This document shows, piece by piece, positions 17,602-26,488 of a stretch of DNA of 64,000 nt. The notes under the pieces were generated by a model that saw only the letters and a program-made list of their open reading frames with translations, searched no databases and was not told the origin of the DNA. The stretch covers positions 744,001 to 808,000 of the forward strand of contig CAWAGG010000006.1 in NCBI GenBank assembly GCA_963781595.1, in the 5' to 3' direction. The position numbers and the translations under genes are program-made. Position 1 is the stretch's first letter. Each line of letters begins with the position of its first letter. This stretch comes from JBEDUK01 sp963781595 (lineage in GTDB: Bacteria; Actinomycetota; UBA4738).

Positions 17602-18699
17602 ATGCGTGCACATCTGCTTCGGAGCACCGCGGTCGCACTGGGGACCGTCGCAGCGGTCGCGGTGGCGGCGCTGCCATCGGTCGCGGCGACCGGCGGAACG
17701 GGGGCTCGGTCGAGCGCCCACCGGGTCGTGGTTCCGCTGGGGCATTCGATCCAGGCGGCGATCGACCAGTCGCCCCCGGGCACCGTGATCCTGCTGGAGC
17801 CGGGCGTGTACAAGGAGAGTATCCAGATCCGCAAGGACCGGATCACCCTGCTCGGGGCCGGCGCCTCGGAGGACGGGACCGTGCTGGTTCCGCCCGACAA
17901 GCTGCCGCAGAACCTGTGCCGGAGGGCCACGCACGGCAGCGGGGTCTGCGTGCTCGCGACGCGCGTCAAGCACGGGAAGATCGTCAAGACCGCCGACAAG
18001 GACGTGGTCAGCGGCATCCTGTTCAAGGGATGGCCGAGCTTCGGCGTGTTCGCCTACGGGACGACCGCGCTGCGGATCACCAACAACGAGGCCGATGGGA
18101 ACGGTGAGTACGGGTTCGCCCGTTTCAACTCATCCGGCGGCCTGATCGAGAACAACGTCGCGATGAACGACGGCGAAGCCGGGATCTACGTCGGCGATTC
18201 GCCGAACGCGAACGTGGTCGTCCGCGGGAACACCGTCTCGGGCAACCTGTTCGGGTTCTTCTTCCGGCACAGCCGTCACGCGGAGTTCGCCTTCAACAAC
18301 GCCTCCGGGAACTGCCAGGGCCTGATCGCGCTGGACGACGGCGGGAAGGGCGGCGTGGGTGACGCGAGCATCCATGACAACGTCTTCCACGCGAACAACC
18401 TGTCCTGCCCGGACGACCCGACGCTCCAGGGCGGCGGCATCCTCCTGCTGGGGGCGACGAACTCGACGGTCTCGCACAACACGGTCCTCGGGAACCAGGG
18501 CAGCGAGGTGAACTCGGGAGGCATCGTCCTGGTGTCGGCGAAGCCGTTCGGAGGGAACTACGACCCGTCGAACGACGCGATCTTGCGCAACACCGCCTAC
18601 TCGAACCAGCCGGCCGACATCATCTGGGACGGCTCGGGGAGCGGGAACACGTTCGTCGGGAACCACTGCGGAGTGTCGCAGCCCGGCGGGATCTGCTGA
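17602..18699 (+). CDS. Secreted right-handed parallel beta-helix protein
   Basis: 365 residues. An N-terminal signal peptide (MRAHLLRSTAVALG to about residue 33, ending near VAATGG) is followed by a NosD/pectate-lyase-like beta-helix from about residue 48 (SIQAAIDQSPPGT) to the end. Repeated Asn-rich rungs such as ITNNEADGN, IENNVAMND, VRGNTVSGN, FAFNNASGN and VSHNTVLGN are typical of PbH1 repeats. No catalytic residues of a polysaccharide lyase were recognised. ATG 17602 was chosen because GGAAGGGGGAA lies upstream and the signal peptide begins there; the frame opens earlier at 17434. Three near-copies of a CGGCTATCGT-type repeat lie just upstream (17550-17580). Confidence 0.82.
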   Translation: MRAHLLRSTAVALGTVAAVAVAALPSVAATGGTGARSSAHRVVVPLGHSIQAAIDQSPPGTVILLEPGVYKESIQIRKDRITLLGAGASEDGTVLVPPDKLPQNLCRRATHGSGVCVLATRVKHGKIVKTADKDVVSGILFKGWPSFGVFAYGTTALRITNNEADGNGEYGFARFNSSGGLIENNVAMNDGEAGIYVGDSPNANVVVRGNTVSGNLFGFFFRHSRHAEFAFNNASGNCQGLIALDDGGKGGVGDASIHDNVFHANNLSCPDDPTLQGGGILLLGATNSTVSHNTVLGNQGSEVNSGGIVLVSAKPFGGNYDPSNDAILRNTAYSNQPADIIWDGSGSGNTFVGNHCGVSQPGGIC

Positions 18700-19325
18700 T
18701 CGGGTAGGGCGGTCGCGCCGGCCTGGCGGGGATGGGAGGCGGTCCCGACGAGGTCCGCCTCCCGTCCGCGTCTCGGGTCCCCTCCTTCGAGGGGGAACGT
18801 CGTCGCGTCACGGCGCGACGGTCCGCTTCCTGCGATCGGCGCGGAGCGCGGAGGCCGCCAGCGCCGCGTTGACGGCGGTGGCGATCGCGATCAGCCGTTG
18901 CTCGGCCGCCGGTCGGTGGACCGGTCGGGCTCGCTGCCGGCCGGCACCGGGCTGCGAAACACGCTCGGCGCGCGGCGTACGCTGGACCGTGTCGCTGTGG
19001 AGATCATCGACGCCGCTCGGCGCGAGCGCGGACGTGGCCGACGCCACGCGAGCGCGGGCGCCGTTCGCGGCAGCTTCCCCGGTTCCCCCCGGCCGGACGC
19101 GGCGCGCCGCGTCATCCACGAGGTCGCTCCTCATCCGTTGTGTGGGGGCTCAAGCTCCCCCGGTCGGAGCCACTCTAGGCGCGGGCGGGGGAGCGTGACC
19201 TCGTACGGAAGTCCCTGTCCGGTACTCCCTCGGTCGGTTCCTCGACCTAGGCCGAACGGTCCCCAGCGGGCCGCGTCTCCCGACGCCGGATGGGCGGTGA
19301 CGGGGTGACGGACGGAGACGGGTCG
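18700..19325. other. 626-bp stretch without a convincing gene
   Basis: Frames on both strands here are short and of shadow-like composition. Two hairpins follow the beta-helix gene (18734-18763 and 18779-18794). A 108-codon minus-strand frame (18808-19134) ends in a mildly hydrophobic segment but has no good start site. The last 40 bases carry a GGAG site for the next gene. Confidence 0.5.
18734..18763 (+). terminator. Hairpin downstream of the beta-helix gene
   Basis: Perfect 9-bp arms GGGAGGCGG and CCGCCTCCC enclose a 12-nt loop 35 bp after the stop codon. There is no T-run. A second small hairpin (CCCCTC/GAGGGG, 18779-18794) follows. Confidence 0.5.
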
Positions 19326-20711
19326 ATGACCGATACCGGAGAGGCCCAGGGGCGCGCGGACCCGACGCCCGCGACACGCGAGCACCCGCCGTACCTGGCC
19401 ACGACCATCGTCCTGCTTGGCGTGATCGCCGTGTCCCAGGGGCTCCCCTGGGCGGAGCACGCGTTCGGCGGGAACGTGCCCCCGCTGTTCGCACGCCTGT
19501 CGCCCGGCGCCGGGCCGTGGCTGATCGTCGCGCTCGGCGTGGTCGCGCTCGCGTGGTTCGTTCTCCCGCCCTTGTTCGTTGCGAACCGCGGCGTGTTCCT
19601 CGTGGGGATCGTCGCATCGGGATGGATCGTCGCGATCGCGATCGCGATCCAGGCGCACGGGTTCGGCGAGCTGGCTGTGCCCTTGCGCGGTCCGCTCGAC
19701 TACTACGCGAGCGTCCCGCTGGTGCGGGGATTCGGCCTGCGAACGTTCGTCGAGCGCTATCCCGAGCTCTCCGCGCAGCTGTCGCTGCACGCGCGGACGC
19801 ATCCGCCGGGGGCCGTCGTGTTCCTCTGGGCGATCGCGCGGCTCGTGGGTGGCAACGTGACCGCGGTCGGTCTCGTGGTCGCGCTGGTCGGGGCGCTCGG
19901 GGCCGTCCCGACCTACGCGCTTGCGAACGAGGTCTATGGGGATCGCGCCGCGAGGCTGGCCGCAGCGCTATTCGCATTCGCCCCGGGCGTGCTCCTGTTC
20001 TCCGCGACGTCGCTCGATGTCGTGTTCATGACCGTGGCCGCGGTCGCCCTTGCTGCCCTCGTTCGGGCTCCGCGCTCCGGGGCGTGGGCGTTCGCGTCCG
20101 GCGCCCTGGTGGCGCTCGCTCTCGGCTTCACGTTCGGCGTGTTGACCTTCGCGATCGTCGGCGTCGGGATCGGACTGGTCGCATGGCGCGGGGACGACGA
20201 GCGAGGCGAGGAACGGATCGGCCTGCCGGCCATCGTCGCGCGTGGCTGCCTCGCGATCGGCGGCCTGGTCGTCGGCGCTCTCGTGCTCAGGGTCACGTTC
20301 GGCCTCGATCTGCCCGCCGTGTTCCGCTCGACGCTGCGCGCGCACCTGCACGACCCGTCCCGTGCGCGTCCGTACGCCTACTGGCTCTTCGCCGACATCC
20401 CGGCGTTCCTGATCATGGCGGGGATCCCTCAGACCGCATTATTCGCCTCCGATGTCCGTGCGGCATGGCGGCGCCGGCGCCCGGGCATCGAGACGGTGCT
20501 CGCGGTCACCCTGGTCCTGGCGTCGGTCTCCGGCGTCTTCCTCGGGGAGGTCGATCACATCTGGCTGTTCTTCGTTCCCCTGCTCGTCGCGCCGGCGGGA
20601 TCCGCGCTTGATGCCACCAGCGGCGATCGGGTCGACGGTTGGCGGGTGCCGCTGATGGCCGCGCTCGCTCAGGCGCTCGTGATGGAGCTCCTCCTCTACA
20701 CCTTCTGGTGA
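19326..20711 (+). CDS. Polytopic membrane protein, GT39/GT-C glycosyltransferase-like
   Basis: 461 residues with about ten predicted membrane helices. A segment ARTHPPGAVVFLW near residue 155 resembles the HPPG motif between helices in GT39-like and related GT-C membrane proteins, which transfer sugars from polyprenyl-phosphate donors. An acidic DEVY-type motif is absent; the first extracytoplasmic loop carries PWAEHAFGG. The start at 19326 was preferred over 19290 because GGAG lies nine bases before it. It is convergent with cpaB with a 37-bp gap. Exact sugar and acceptor are unknown and the family call is moderate. Confidence 0.65.
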   Translation: MTDTGEAQGRADPTPATREHPPYLATTIVLLGVIAVSQGLPWAEHAFGGNVPPLFARLSPGAGPWLIVALGVVALAWFVLPPLFVANRGVFLVGIVASGWIVAIAIAIQAHGFGELAVPLRGPLDYYASVPLVRGFGLRTFVERYPELSAQLSLHARTHPPGAVVFLWAIARLVGGNVTAVGLVVALVGALGAVPTYALANEVYGDRAARLAAALFAFAPGVLLFSATSLDVVFMTVAAVALAALVRAPRSGAWAFASGALVALALGFTFGVLTFAIVGVGIGLVAWRGDDERGEERIGLPAIVARGCLAIGGLVVGALVLRVTFGLDLPAVFRSTLRAHLHDPSRARPYAYWLFADIPAFLIMAGIPQTALFASDVRAAWRRRRPGIETVLAVTLVLASVSGVFLGEVDHIWLFFVPLLVAPAGSALDATSGDRVDGWRVPLMAALAQALVMELLLYTFW

Positions 20712-20748
20712 TGCAGCGAGCCGCCGTTCCTGCTGGTTCCTCCTTCCT

Positions 20749-21474
20749 TCATCCTGCGACGTCGGTCGCCCCGATCCCCGCTGCGGGCTCGACGGCGACC
20801 GAAAGGTCGGCGAACGCGCGGGCGAACGCGAGACGCTCCTCCTGATCCGGCGAGACGAGCAGGATGAGCGTCCCGGATCCCCCGGCTCCGGCGCCGACCG
20901 CGTCCAGGCCCGAATCGGCGCTGCCCGGGTCGGCGCCGATACCTCCGCCGACGCTCGTCCCGTTCGAGCCCAGCACGAACAGCACCTCGACGGCGCTCAC
21001 CACGGTCTCCGTGTGTGGCTGACCGCTCGAGAAGGTCGCCAACACGTCCACGAGGTCGCCGGCGAGGACCGCGCCAGCCGGCAGGGAGGTCGGTACGGCG
21101 AAGGCCCGGAGTCCCTCGGGGATGAGTGACGCCACCGGGCCCGCCCGTACGCGAGCCAGCCGGGTTCGTGTCACCGCCTCCCCTCGGGAGAGGTCCGCGA
21201 GGGCCACCCGGCCGGCGGCTGCGTCGACGGTCCGGAACGCTCCTGGAGGCGCGTACGCCTTTGGCATCGAGACCGTTCGCAGATCCTCGGGGCGCAACGG
21301 CGTTCCTCGGGCGAGGTCCGCGGCAGCCACGACGACGGGGACCGAGGGTCCGCCGACGCCTGCCGCGCGTGCGACGCGCGCGAGGTACGTGTGCATCAGG
21401 ACGACGCCGACGATCGCCAGCGCGAGCCCGGCCACCAGGTACCGGCGGGACGGGCGGGACCACCGCCTGAGCAC
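20749..21474 (-). CDS. cpaB: Flp pilus assembly protein CpaB-like (SAF domain)
   Basis: 241 residues. One N-terminal membrane helix (YLVAGLALAIVGVVLMHTYL) is followed by a SAF domain (VPVVVAAADLARGTPLRPEDL near 45-65) and an RcpC/CpaB-type domain (AVPTSLPAGAVLAGDLVDVLATF). CpaB proteins support the secretion channel or assembly of Flp/Tad pili in the envelope. No other tad genes lie in the window, so this may be an orphan or act with a distant locus. The GTG at 21474 has GAGAGGAG six bases upstream. A Gly-rich linker (GGGIGADPGSADSG) interrupts the C-terminal domain. Confidence 0.82.
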   Translation of the reverse strand: MLRRWSRPSRRYLVAGLALAIVGVVLMHTYLARVARAAGVGGPSVPVVVAAADLARGTPLRPEDLRTVSMPKAYAPPGAFRTVDAAAGRVALADLSRGEAVTRTRLARVRAGPVASLIPEGLRAFAVPTSLPAGAVLAGDLVDVLATFSSGQPHTETVVSAVEVLFVLGSNGTSVGGGIGADPGSADSGLDAVGAGAGGSGTLILLVSPDQEERLAFARAFADLSVAVEPAAGIGATDVAG

Positions 21475-21609
21475 TGCGCTCCTCTCCGGGGGAGGAACCG
21501 ATCAGGGGGACCGTCAGCGTACGGCGCCCGGCGCCTCGCGTTCAATGACAAAGGTCACATCGGGCCGAGAACGTTCGACAGAACGCGAGAGCCGAGGCTC
21601 GTCGGCTCC

Positions 21610-22416
21610 TCAGACCGCGAAGCGGGCGTTCGCCAGCGCGGTCCCGCACCCGCAGGTGCGTTCCTCGGGCACGTCCTCGATCACGTCGAACAACAGGTCG
21701 CGGAGCCGCCCGACGTTCTCACCGAACACGCGGACGACGTCCTCGTGGCTGACCGGCTCCACCTCGCCCGCCACGCCGACGTCGTAGTCGGTGACCAGGG
21801 AGATGTTCGCGTAGCAGAGCTCCAGCTCGCGGGCCAGCTGGGCCTCCGGGACCTGCGTCATGTTGATGACCTCCCACCCCGCGGCGGCGTACAGGCGGGA
21901 CTCGGCGCGCGTCGAGAACCGCGGACCCTCGATCACGACGATCGTCCCGCGGTCGTGCAGCGGCAGGCCCGCGCCGCGCGCCCGATCGACGATCACCGGA
22001 CGCATCGACTCGCAGTACGGATCGGCGAAGGTGATGTGCGTCGTCTCCGGTCCGTCGTAGAAGGTCAGGTCGCGCCCGCTGGTCCGGTCCACGAGCTGAT
22101 CGCAGACCACGAAGTGGCCGATCTTCACCCCGGCCTGCAGCGATCCGACGGCACACGGCCCGAGGACCCGTTCGACCCCGGCCTCCTTGAGCGCCCAGAG
22201 GTTCGCTCGGTACGGCACCCGGTGCGGGGGGAACTGGTGCTTGACGCCGTGCCGGGGGACGAACGCCACCGCCCGGCCACGGACCTCGCCGATCGTCAGG
22301 GGGCCAGATGGCGCGCCGTAGGGTGTGTCGACGGCGACCTCACGGGCGCCCTCGAGCAGCGAATAGAAGCCCGAACCCCCGATCACACCGACGCGTGGCC
22401 GCGCATCCTCGATCAC
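21610..22416 (-). CDS. mtnP: S-methyl-5'-thioadenosine phosphorylase
   Basis: 268 residues of the purine nucleoside phosphorylase fold. GGSGFYSLL near residue 13 binds phosphate, PRHG near 47 and the INMTQVPEAQLARE stretch near 180 are typical of MTAP, with the Met and Glu that hold the nucleoside. It cleaves methylthioadenosine with phosphate to adenine and methylthioribose-1-phosphate, as part of methionine salvage in the cytosol. The GTG at 22416 starts two bases after the stop of the FmdB gene, so the two are probably cotranscribed. The longer frame upstream is an antisense-like continuation. The C-terminal ERTCGCGTALANA tail is typical of MTAP-like enzymes. Confidence 0.92.
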   Translation of the reverse strand: MIEDARPRVGVIGGSGFYSLLEGAREVAVDTPYGAPSGPLTIGEVRGRAVAFVPRHGVKHQFPPHRVPYRANLWALKEAGVERVLGPCAVGSLQAGVKIGHFVVCDQLVDRTSGRDLTFYDGPETTHITFADPYCESMRPVIVDRARGAGLPLHDRGTIVVIEGPRFSTRAESRLYAAAGWEVINMTQVPEAQLARELELCYANISLVTDYDVGVAGEVEPVSHEDVVRVFGENVGRLRDLLFDVIEDVPEERTCGCGTALANARFAV

Positions 22417-22418
22417 GC

Positions 22419-22817
22419 TCAGGCCGCCGTCCCCTTCGAACCGCCGGAGCCGCCCGCGCCGGTTGCCTTCGACGAGCCGGAGCCGGTCGAGCCACTCGAG
22501 CCACTCGAGCCGCCCGACCCGCCGTCTGCCTTCGATCCCGAGGCGGCCTCGGAGCCCGACGCCGTCGCCACCTTCTCGCCGGCCTTCCCACCGTCGCCGT
22601 CGGACTTGGCGGCCTTCTTGCCCGGCGCGGAGCCAGACTTGGACCGCGAATCCGTCCGGTAGAACCCCGACCCCTTGAACAGGATCCCGGCGGGGTGGAA
22701 CACCTTCCGGAGCGGGCCGCCGCACGTCGGGCACTCGGTCAGCGACTCATCGCTGAACCGCTGGAACACCTCGATGTGCGTGCCGCAGGACCCGCAGGCG
22801 TATTCGTACGTGGGCAT
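22419..22817 (-). CDS. FmdB-family zinc ribbon protein
   Basis: 132 residues. The first 60 form a zinc ribbon with CGSC near residue 8 and CPTC near 35, beginning MPTYEYACGSCG as in FmdB/CxxC_CXXC_SSSS proteins. From about residue 55 a long Ser/Gly/Ala/Lys-rich low-complexity tail follows, common in actinobacterial members. The family is named after a regulatory protein of a formamidase operon, but its general role is not known; nucleic-acid contact is possible. It is upstream of mtnP, with a 2-nt gap. The start ATG at 22817 is the natural beginning of the domain. Confidence 0.9.
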   Translation of the reverse strand: MPTYEYACGSCGTHIEVFQRFSDESLTECPTCGGPLRKVFHPAGILFKGSGFYRTDSRSKSGSAPGKKAAKSDGDGGKAGEKVATASGSEAASGSKADGGSGGSSGSSGSTGSGSSKATGAGGSGGSKGTAA

Positions 22818-22900
22818 CCGACCTTGGAGTATAGGTTGGACCTGCGCGAACGCCGCTCAACGGCGTCGTCGCCATGCGGGCACGCGGAGCGCTCGACCCG

Positions 22901-24016
22901 CTAGAAGACCCGCGGGTTCGACTCCGTGAACACGCCCTTCGGGTTCGTCACCCAGATCCACGCATGCAAGAGCCAGGCGGTCCGGACCTGGAAGACGCCA
23001 TGCTTCGCCTTGCACGCCGCCGAGTTCGGTGTGATCGTGACGTCGCCGGTCAGCAGGAAGCACAGGTTCGTGTGGAAGTGCCAGACGTCGTCGCCGCCCG
23101 GGAAGCCGACCGGCGACGTATCGCCGGCGGGGAGCGAGTACGCCACGCCTGCCAGGCGCAGCCCGCCGCCCGCGGTCGGCTCGTACAGCAGGACCGGGGG
23201 ACGGACCGGGTCGAAGCCGGCCCTCAGCAGGCTCAGGTTCGCCAGGTGGAGGCCCAATCCAGGGATGAACTGCGTGACCTGCCGGTAGCCGTCGGCCTGC
23301 GCAGCGCGGACGTCGCGGTACTTCGCCGTCGCGCGCTTCGCCGCCGCCAGCATCGTCGCGGTCTGGCGGGCCTCGAGGTCGGTCGTCGGTCCGGGGGTCC
23401 CGTGCTGATGCTCGCCGAACTGCGCCTGCCCCTCGGTGCCCTCCCCGGCGAGCGCGCCGGTCAGGCCGCTCGCCCCCGTCTCGCCGAGGTCCGTGGCGCC
23501 GGTCGCGTCGTGGACGTGTCCGGCCCCAGAGACCCCGGCGGCCCCAGCCGCGCCCACCGAACCCGCTCCCGCGATCCCGCTCGCGCCGGCCGCGGACCCC
23601 GCTGGGCCCTGTCCTCCTCGGTACCCGGCCCATGCGCCCGCGATCAGCGTGAACGCGAGCGCGAGCACCATCGCGGTCGCGATCAGCGCGCCGTAGTCGC
23701 TCGACAGCCTGGCCGCCCACACGACCCCGCCGATCGCCGTCGCGACCACGCCGGCCAGGAGCACCAGGTGCCACGGGTCGTTCCCGACGCCAAGTACGAA
23801 CAGGCCCGCATTTGCCCTCGTCGCTGGGCTGAGCGCGTGCGTCAACAGGTCGCCGAGGATCCCGATCATCGCCAGGAACGAACCGATCACGACCAACAGA
23901 CCAGCCCGGTCGATGCGCCTCCGTGGCGAGTCGTCGCTCCCGCGGTCCGCGATCCCGGGGGCGATCCCGTCTGCGAAACCGTCGGAACCGGGCGTCTTCG
24001 GCTTCACGACCTGCAC
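22901..24016 (-). CDS. Membrane protein with collagen-like linker and His-rich C-terminal domain
   Basis: 371 residues. Three membrane helices lie between about 38 and 130 (LLVVIGSFLAMIGILG, HLVLLAGVVATAIGG, ALIATAMVLALAFTL). A Gly/Ala-rich stretch with GxxGxx periodicity (about 132-200) follows, then a soluble C-terminal domain with HQHG, DDVWHFHTNLCFL and WLLHAWIWVTNPKG. The clustered His with Cys and aromatic residues suggests metal binding. Similar HFHTNLC segments occur, I believe, in other actinobacterial membrane proteins, but I cannot name the family. GTG 24016 has GAAGGGAGAA upstream. It is divergent from galU with a 208-bp gap. Confidence 0.72.
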   Translation of the reverse strand: MQVVKPKTPGSDGFADGIAPGIADRGSDDSPRRRIDRAGLLVVIGSFLAMIGILGDLLTHALSPATRANAGLFVLGVGNDPWHLVLLAGVVATAIGGVVWAARLSSDYGALIATAMVLALAFTLIAGAWAGYRGGQGPAGSAAGASGIAGAGSVGAAGAAGVSGAGHVHDATGATDLGETGASGLTGALAGEGTEGQAQFGEHQHGTPGPTTDLEARQTATMLAAAKRATAKYRDVRAAQADGYRQVTQFIPGLGLHLANLSLLRAGFDPVRPPVLLYEPTAGGGLRLAGVAYSLPAGDTSPVGFPGGDDVWHFHTNLCFLLTGDVTITPNSAACKAKHGVFQVRTAWLLHAWIWVTNPKGVFTESNPRVF

Positions 24017-24224
24017 GTCGTTCTCCCTTCGGGCCCGACGACCCTTATCGGCGGTGTTGACGCGCGACGATAGCGCACGCTCGCCCCACCGGCGCGGCGC
24101 GAGCCTGCCGGACCGTCCGCCGGGGACTCACCGGACCCGATCGGGGCGCGACGTTCGGCCTAGGGGACCCGGCGTGTTTGCGGTATAGACTCGGGACCTG
24201 CTCTTTCCCATGGAGGGCCGTCGC

Positions 24225-25100
24225 ATGAAGGTCAGGAAGGCCGTCATCCCTGCCGCCGGCCTCGGCACCCGTTTCCTTCCCGCAACGAAGGCGCAGCCCA
24301 AGGAGATGCTGCCGGTCGTCGACAAGCCGGCGATCCAGTACGTCGTCGAGGCCGCGGTCGGCGCCGGCCTCTACGACATCCTCATGGTCAGCGGCCGGAA
24401 CAAGCGAACGATCGAGAACCACTTCGACCGTTCGTTCGAGCTGGAGGTTCGGCTCGAACAGGGCGGCAAGTACGACGAACTGAAGGAGGTCCGCCAGATC
24501 TCGGAGATGGCCCAGATCCACTACGTGCGTCAGCCCGAGCCACTGGGCCTCGGCAACGCCGTGGCGATGGCCGAGGCGCACGTCGCCGGCGAGCCGTTCG
24601 CCGTGCTCCTGGGCGACGAGATCCTGCCGGGCAGGAACCTGCTCGGCGACATGATCGAGACCTACGACCGCTACGGCCGAACCGTGATCGCCGCGCTCGA
24701 GGTCTCCCGGGACGAGATCTCGCTCTACGGGGCGATCCGACCCGAGTTCGTCGAGGACCGCGTCGCGCGCGTGCTCGGGATCGTCGAGAAGCCGTCCCCG
24801 GAGGACGCGCCGTCGAACCTGGCGGTGGTGTTCGGCTACGTGCTGACGCCGGAGATCTTCGACGCTCTCCGCGCGACCCCTCCGGACGACAAGGGCGAGA
24901 TCCAGCTCACGTACGCGCTGAACCTCCTGGCCGAGCACCAGGCGGTCTACGCGCAGGTCTACGACGGGCCGCGGTTCGACATCGGGAACAAGCTCGACTA
25001 CCTGAAGGCGACGGTCGAACTGGCACTCGATCGCGACGACCTCGGCGAGCCCTTCCGGGACTTCCTCGCGGACCTGGTCCGCCGGAAGAAGATCGTCTGA
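24225..25100 (+). CDS. galU: UTP-glucose-1-phosphate uridylyltransferase
   Basis: 291 residues, the normal length for GalU. The nucleotidyltransferase signature AAGLGTRFLPATKAQPKEML begins at residue 9, and VDKPAIQYVVEAA and GDEIL follow as in the family. It makes UDP-glucose from UTP and glucose-1-phosphate for envelope polysaccharides and trehalose or glycolipid synthesis. ATG 24225 was chosen over the ATG at 24210 because GGAGGG ends seven bases before it. The gene is followed after 2 bp by glp/moeA, the usual actinobacterial order, which points to one operon. A TATAGACT element about 40 bp upstream may be the -10 box. Confidence 0.96.
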   Translation: MKVRKAVIPAAGLGTRFLPATKAQPKEMLPVVDKPAIQYVVEAAVGAGLYDILMVSGRNKRTIENHFDRSFELEVRLEQGGKYDELKEVRQISEMAQIHYVRQPEPLGLGNAVAMAEAHVAGEPFAVLLGDEILPGRNLLGDMIETYDRYGRTVIAALEVSRDEISLYGAIRPEFVEDRVARVLGIVEKPSPEDAPSNLAVVFGYVLTPEIFDALRATPPDDKGEIQLTYALNLLAEHQAVYAQVYDGPRFDIGNKLDYLKATVELALDRDDLGEPFRDFLADLVRRKKIV

Positions 25101-25102
25101 CG

Positions 25103-26488
25103 ATGGCGGACACCGGATCCGGATCCGAACCCGTCCGGACCGCCGCGTCCGACGACGTCACCGTCGACCTTGGTGCGGGCACCGACATGGACACCGCCGA
25201 ACACGGCGTGCTCTTCGACCGCGGTCAGGACGAGGACCATGCGCACGATCACGGCGAAGAGCCGATGCGCTCGGTCGAGGACGTCCGGGGATCGATCCTC
25301 GCGGAGATCAGGCCGCTCGAGCCGTTCGAGCTGCCCCTCATGGAGTCGTACGGGTGCGTCCTTGCGACCGACATGCTCGCCGGCTCCGACCTCCCGCCGT
25401 TCGCCTCTTCGGCGATGGACGGGTTCGCGGTCCGGGCTCGTGACGTCGAGGAGGCGTCGGTCGACCAGCCGGTGACGCTGCGGATCGTCGGGCGCGCGCT
25501 GGTCGGACGGCGTCCCGACGGCTCGGTGAACGGCGGCGAAGCGATCCGGATCGCGACCGGCGCCCCGGTTCCCGAGGGCGCGGACACGATCGTGCCCATC
25601 GAGCACGCGGTCGTCCAGGCCGAAACGGTGCTGGTGCTCCGCGCGTTCGCCGAAGGAGCCTCCGTCCGGCGCCCGGCCGAGGACGCGGCGACGGGCCAGC
25701 TCCTGGTCCCCGCCGGCCGGCGCCTGGGCGGCCCCGAGCTGGGGATCCTGGGGAGCGCGGGGTTCTCCGCGGTCCCCGTCCACCCCCGGCCGCGCGTCGC
25801 GATCCTGTCCACGGGAGACGAGCTGGTCGAACCCGGTCGCCCGGTCGAGTACGGGCAGATCCGCGACACGAACTCCTACACGCTCTTCGGCGCGATGCGC
25901 GAGGCCGGCGCGGCACCGTTCATGGGCGGCATCGTCCACGACGACGTCGACGAGCTGCGCGACGCGGTGCTGGGGCTCGTCTCGCGCGCCGACGTGTACG
26001 TGAGCTCGGGCGGGGTCTCGGTCGGCGAGCGCGATGTGGTGAAGAAGGCCTTCTTCCGCCGTGGCGACGTGGAGTTCTACCGGGTCGCGATGCAGCCCGG
26101 CATGCCGCAGGGGTTCGGCGACGTCGAAGGCCGGCCGTACTTCGGCCTCCCCGGGAATCCCGTCTCGGTGTTCGTGTCCTACGAGCTGTTCATCCGACCC
26201 GCGCTGCTCAAGATGATGGGCCGCCGCGACCTCCTTCGGCCCGAGGTCATGGCGGAGCTGATGGACGACATCCGAGGCCCGGCCAACAAGGCCGTCTTCG
26301 CGCGCGTCCGCGTCAAGAGGGAACAGGGACGCTGGGTCGCCCAGAGCACGGGCTCCGGGGCGTCGAACCTGATCTCCACGGTCGTTCGCGCGAACGGCCT
26401 CGCGGTCATCCCGGTCGGTCAGGACGTCGCGAAGGCGGGCGACCGGGTCCGCGTGATGCTCTTCCGCGCCCTCGAGGAGGAGCGCTGA
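25103..26488 (+). CDS. glp: MoeA/gephyrin-like protein (Glp type)
   Basis: 461 residues with the MoeA architecture: PPFASSAMDGFAV near 103, TGAPVPEGAD near 155, the MPT-binding core (LSTGDELVEPG near 236, SGGVSVGERD near 295, GLPGNPVSV near 350) and the C-terminal beta domain. MoeA inserts molybdenum into molybdopterin. In Corynebacterium a MoeA paralogue in the galU cluster, Glp, instead contacts FtsZ and a membrane receptor, GlpR. The position between galU and a GlpR-like gene favours that role, while the moaC gene next door keeps a cofactor role open. An N-terminal extension of about 55 residues is acidic and His-rich (EDHAHDHGEE). The ATG at 25265 is an alternative start for the core. Confidence 0.88.
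   Translation: MADTGSGSEPVRTAASDDVTVDLGAGTDMDTAEHGVLFDRGQDEDHAHDHGEEPMRSVEDVRGSILAEIRPLEPFELPLMESYGCVLATDMLAGSDLPPFASSAMDGFAVRARDVEEASVDQPVTLRIVGRALVGRRPDGSVNGGEAIRIATGAPVPEGADTIVPIEHAVVQAETVLVLRAFAEGASVRRPAEDAATGQLLVPAGRRLGGPELGILGSAGFSAVPVHPRPRVAILSTGDELVEPGRPVEYGQIRDTNSYTLFGAMREAGAAPFMGGIVHDDVDELRDAVLGLVSRADVYVSSGGVSVGERDVVKKAFFRRGDVEFYRVAMQPGMPQGFGDVEGRPYFGLPGNPVSVFVSYELFIRPALLKMMGRRDLLRPEVMAELMDDIRGPANKAVFARVRVKREQGRWVAQSTGSGASNLISTVVRANGLAVIPVGQDVAKAGDRVRVMLFRALEEER

Noticed and set aside
18808..19134. 108-codon minus-strand frame after the beta-helix gene
   Set aside because: No ribosome site, Arg-rich start, and competing frames of equal quality on the other strand.
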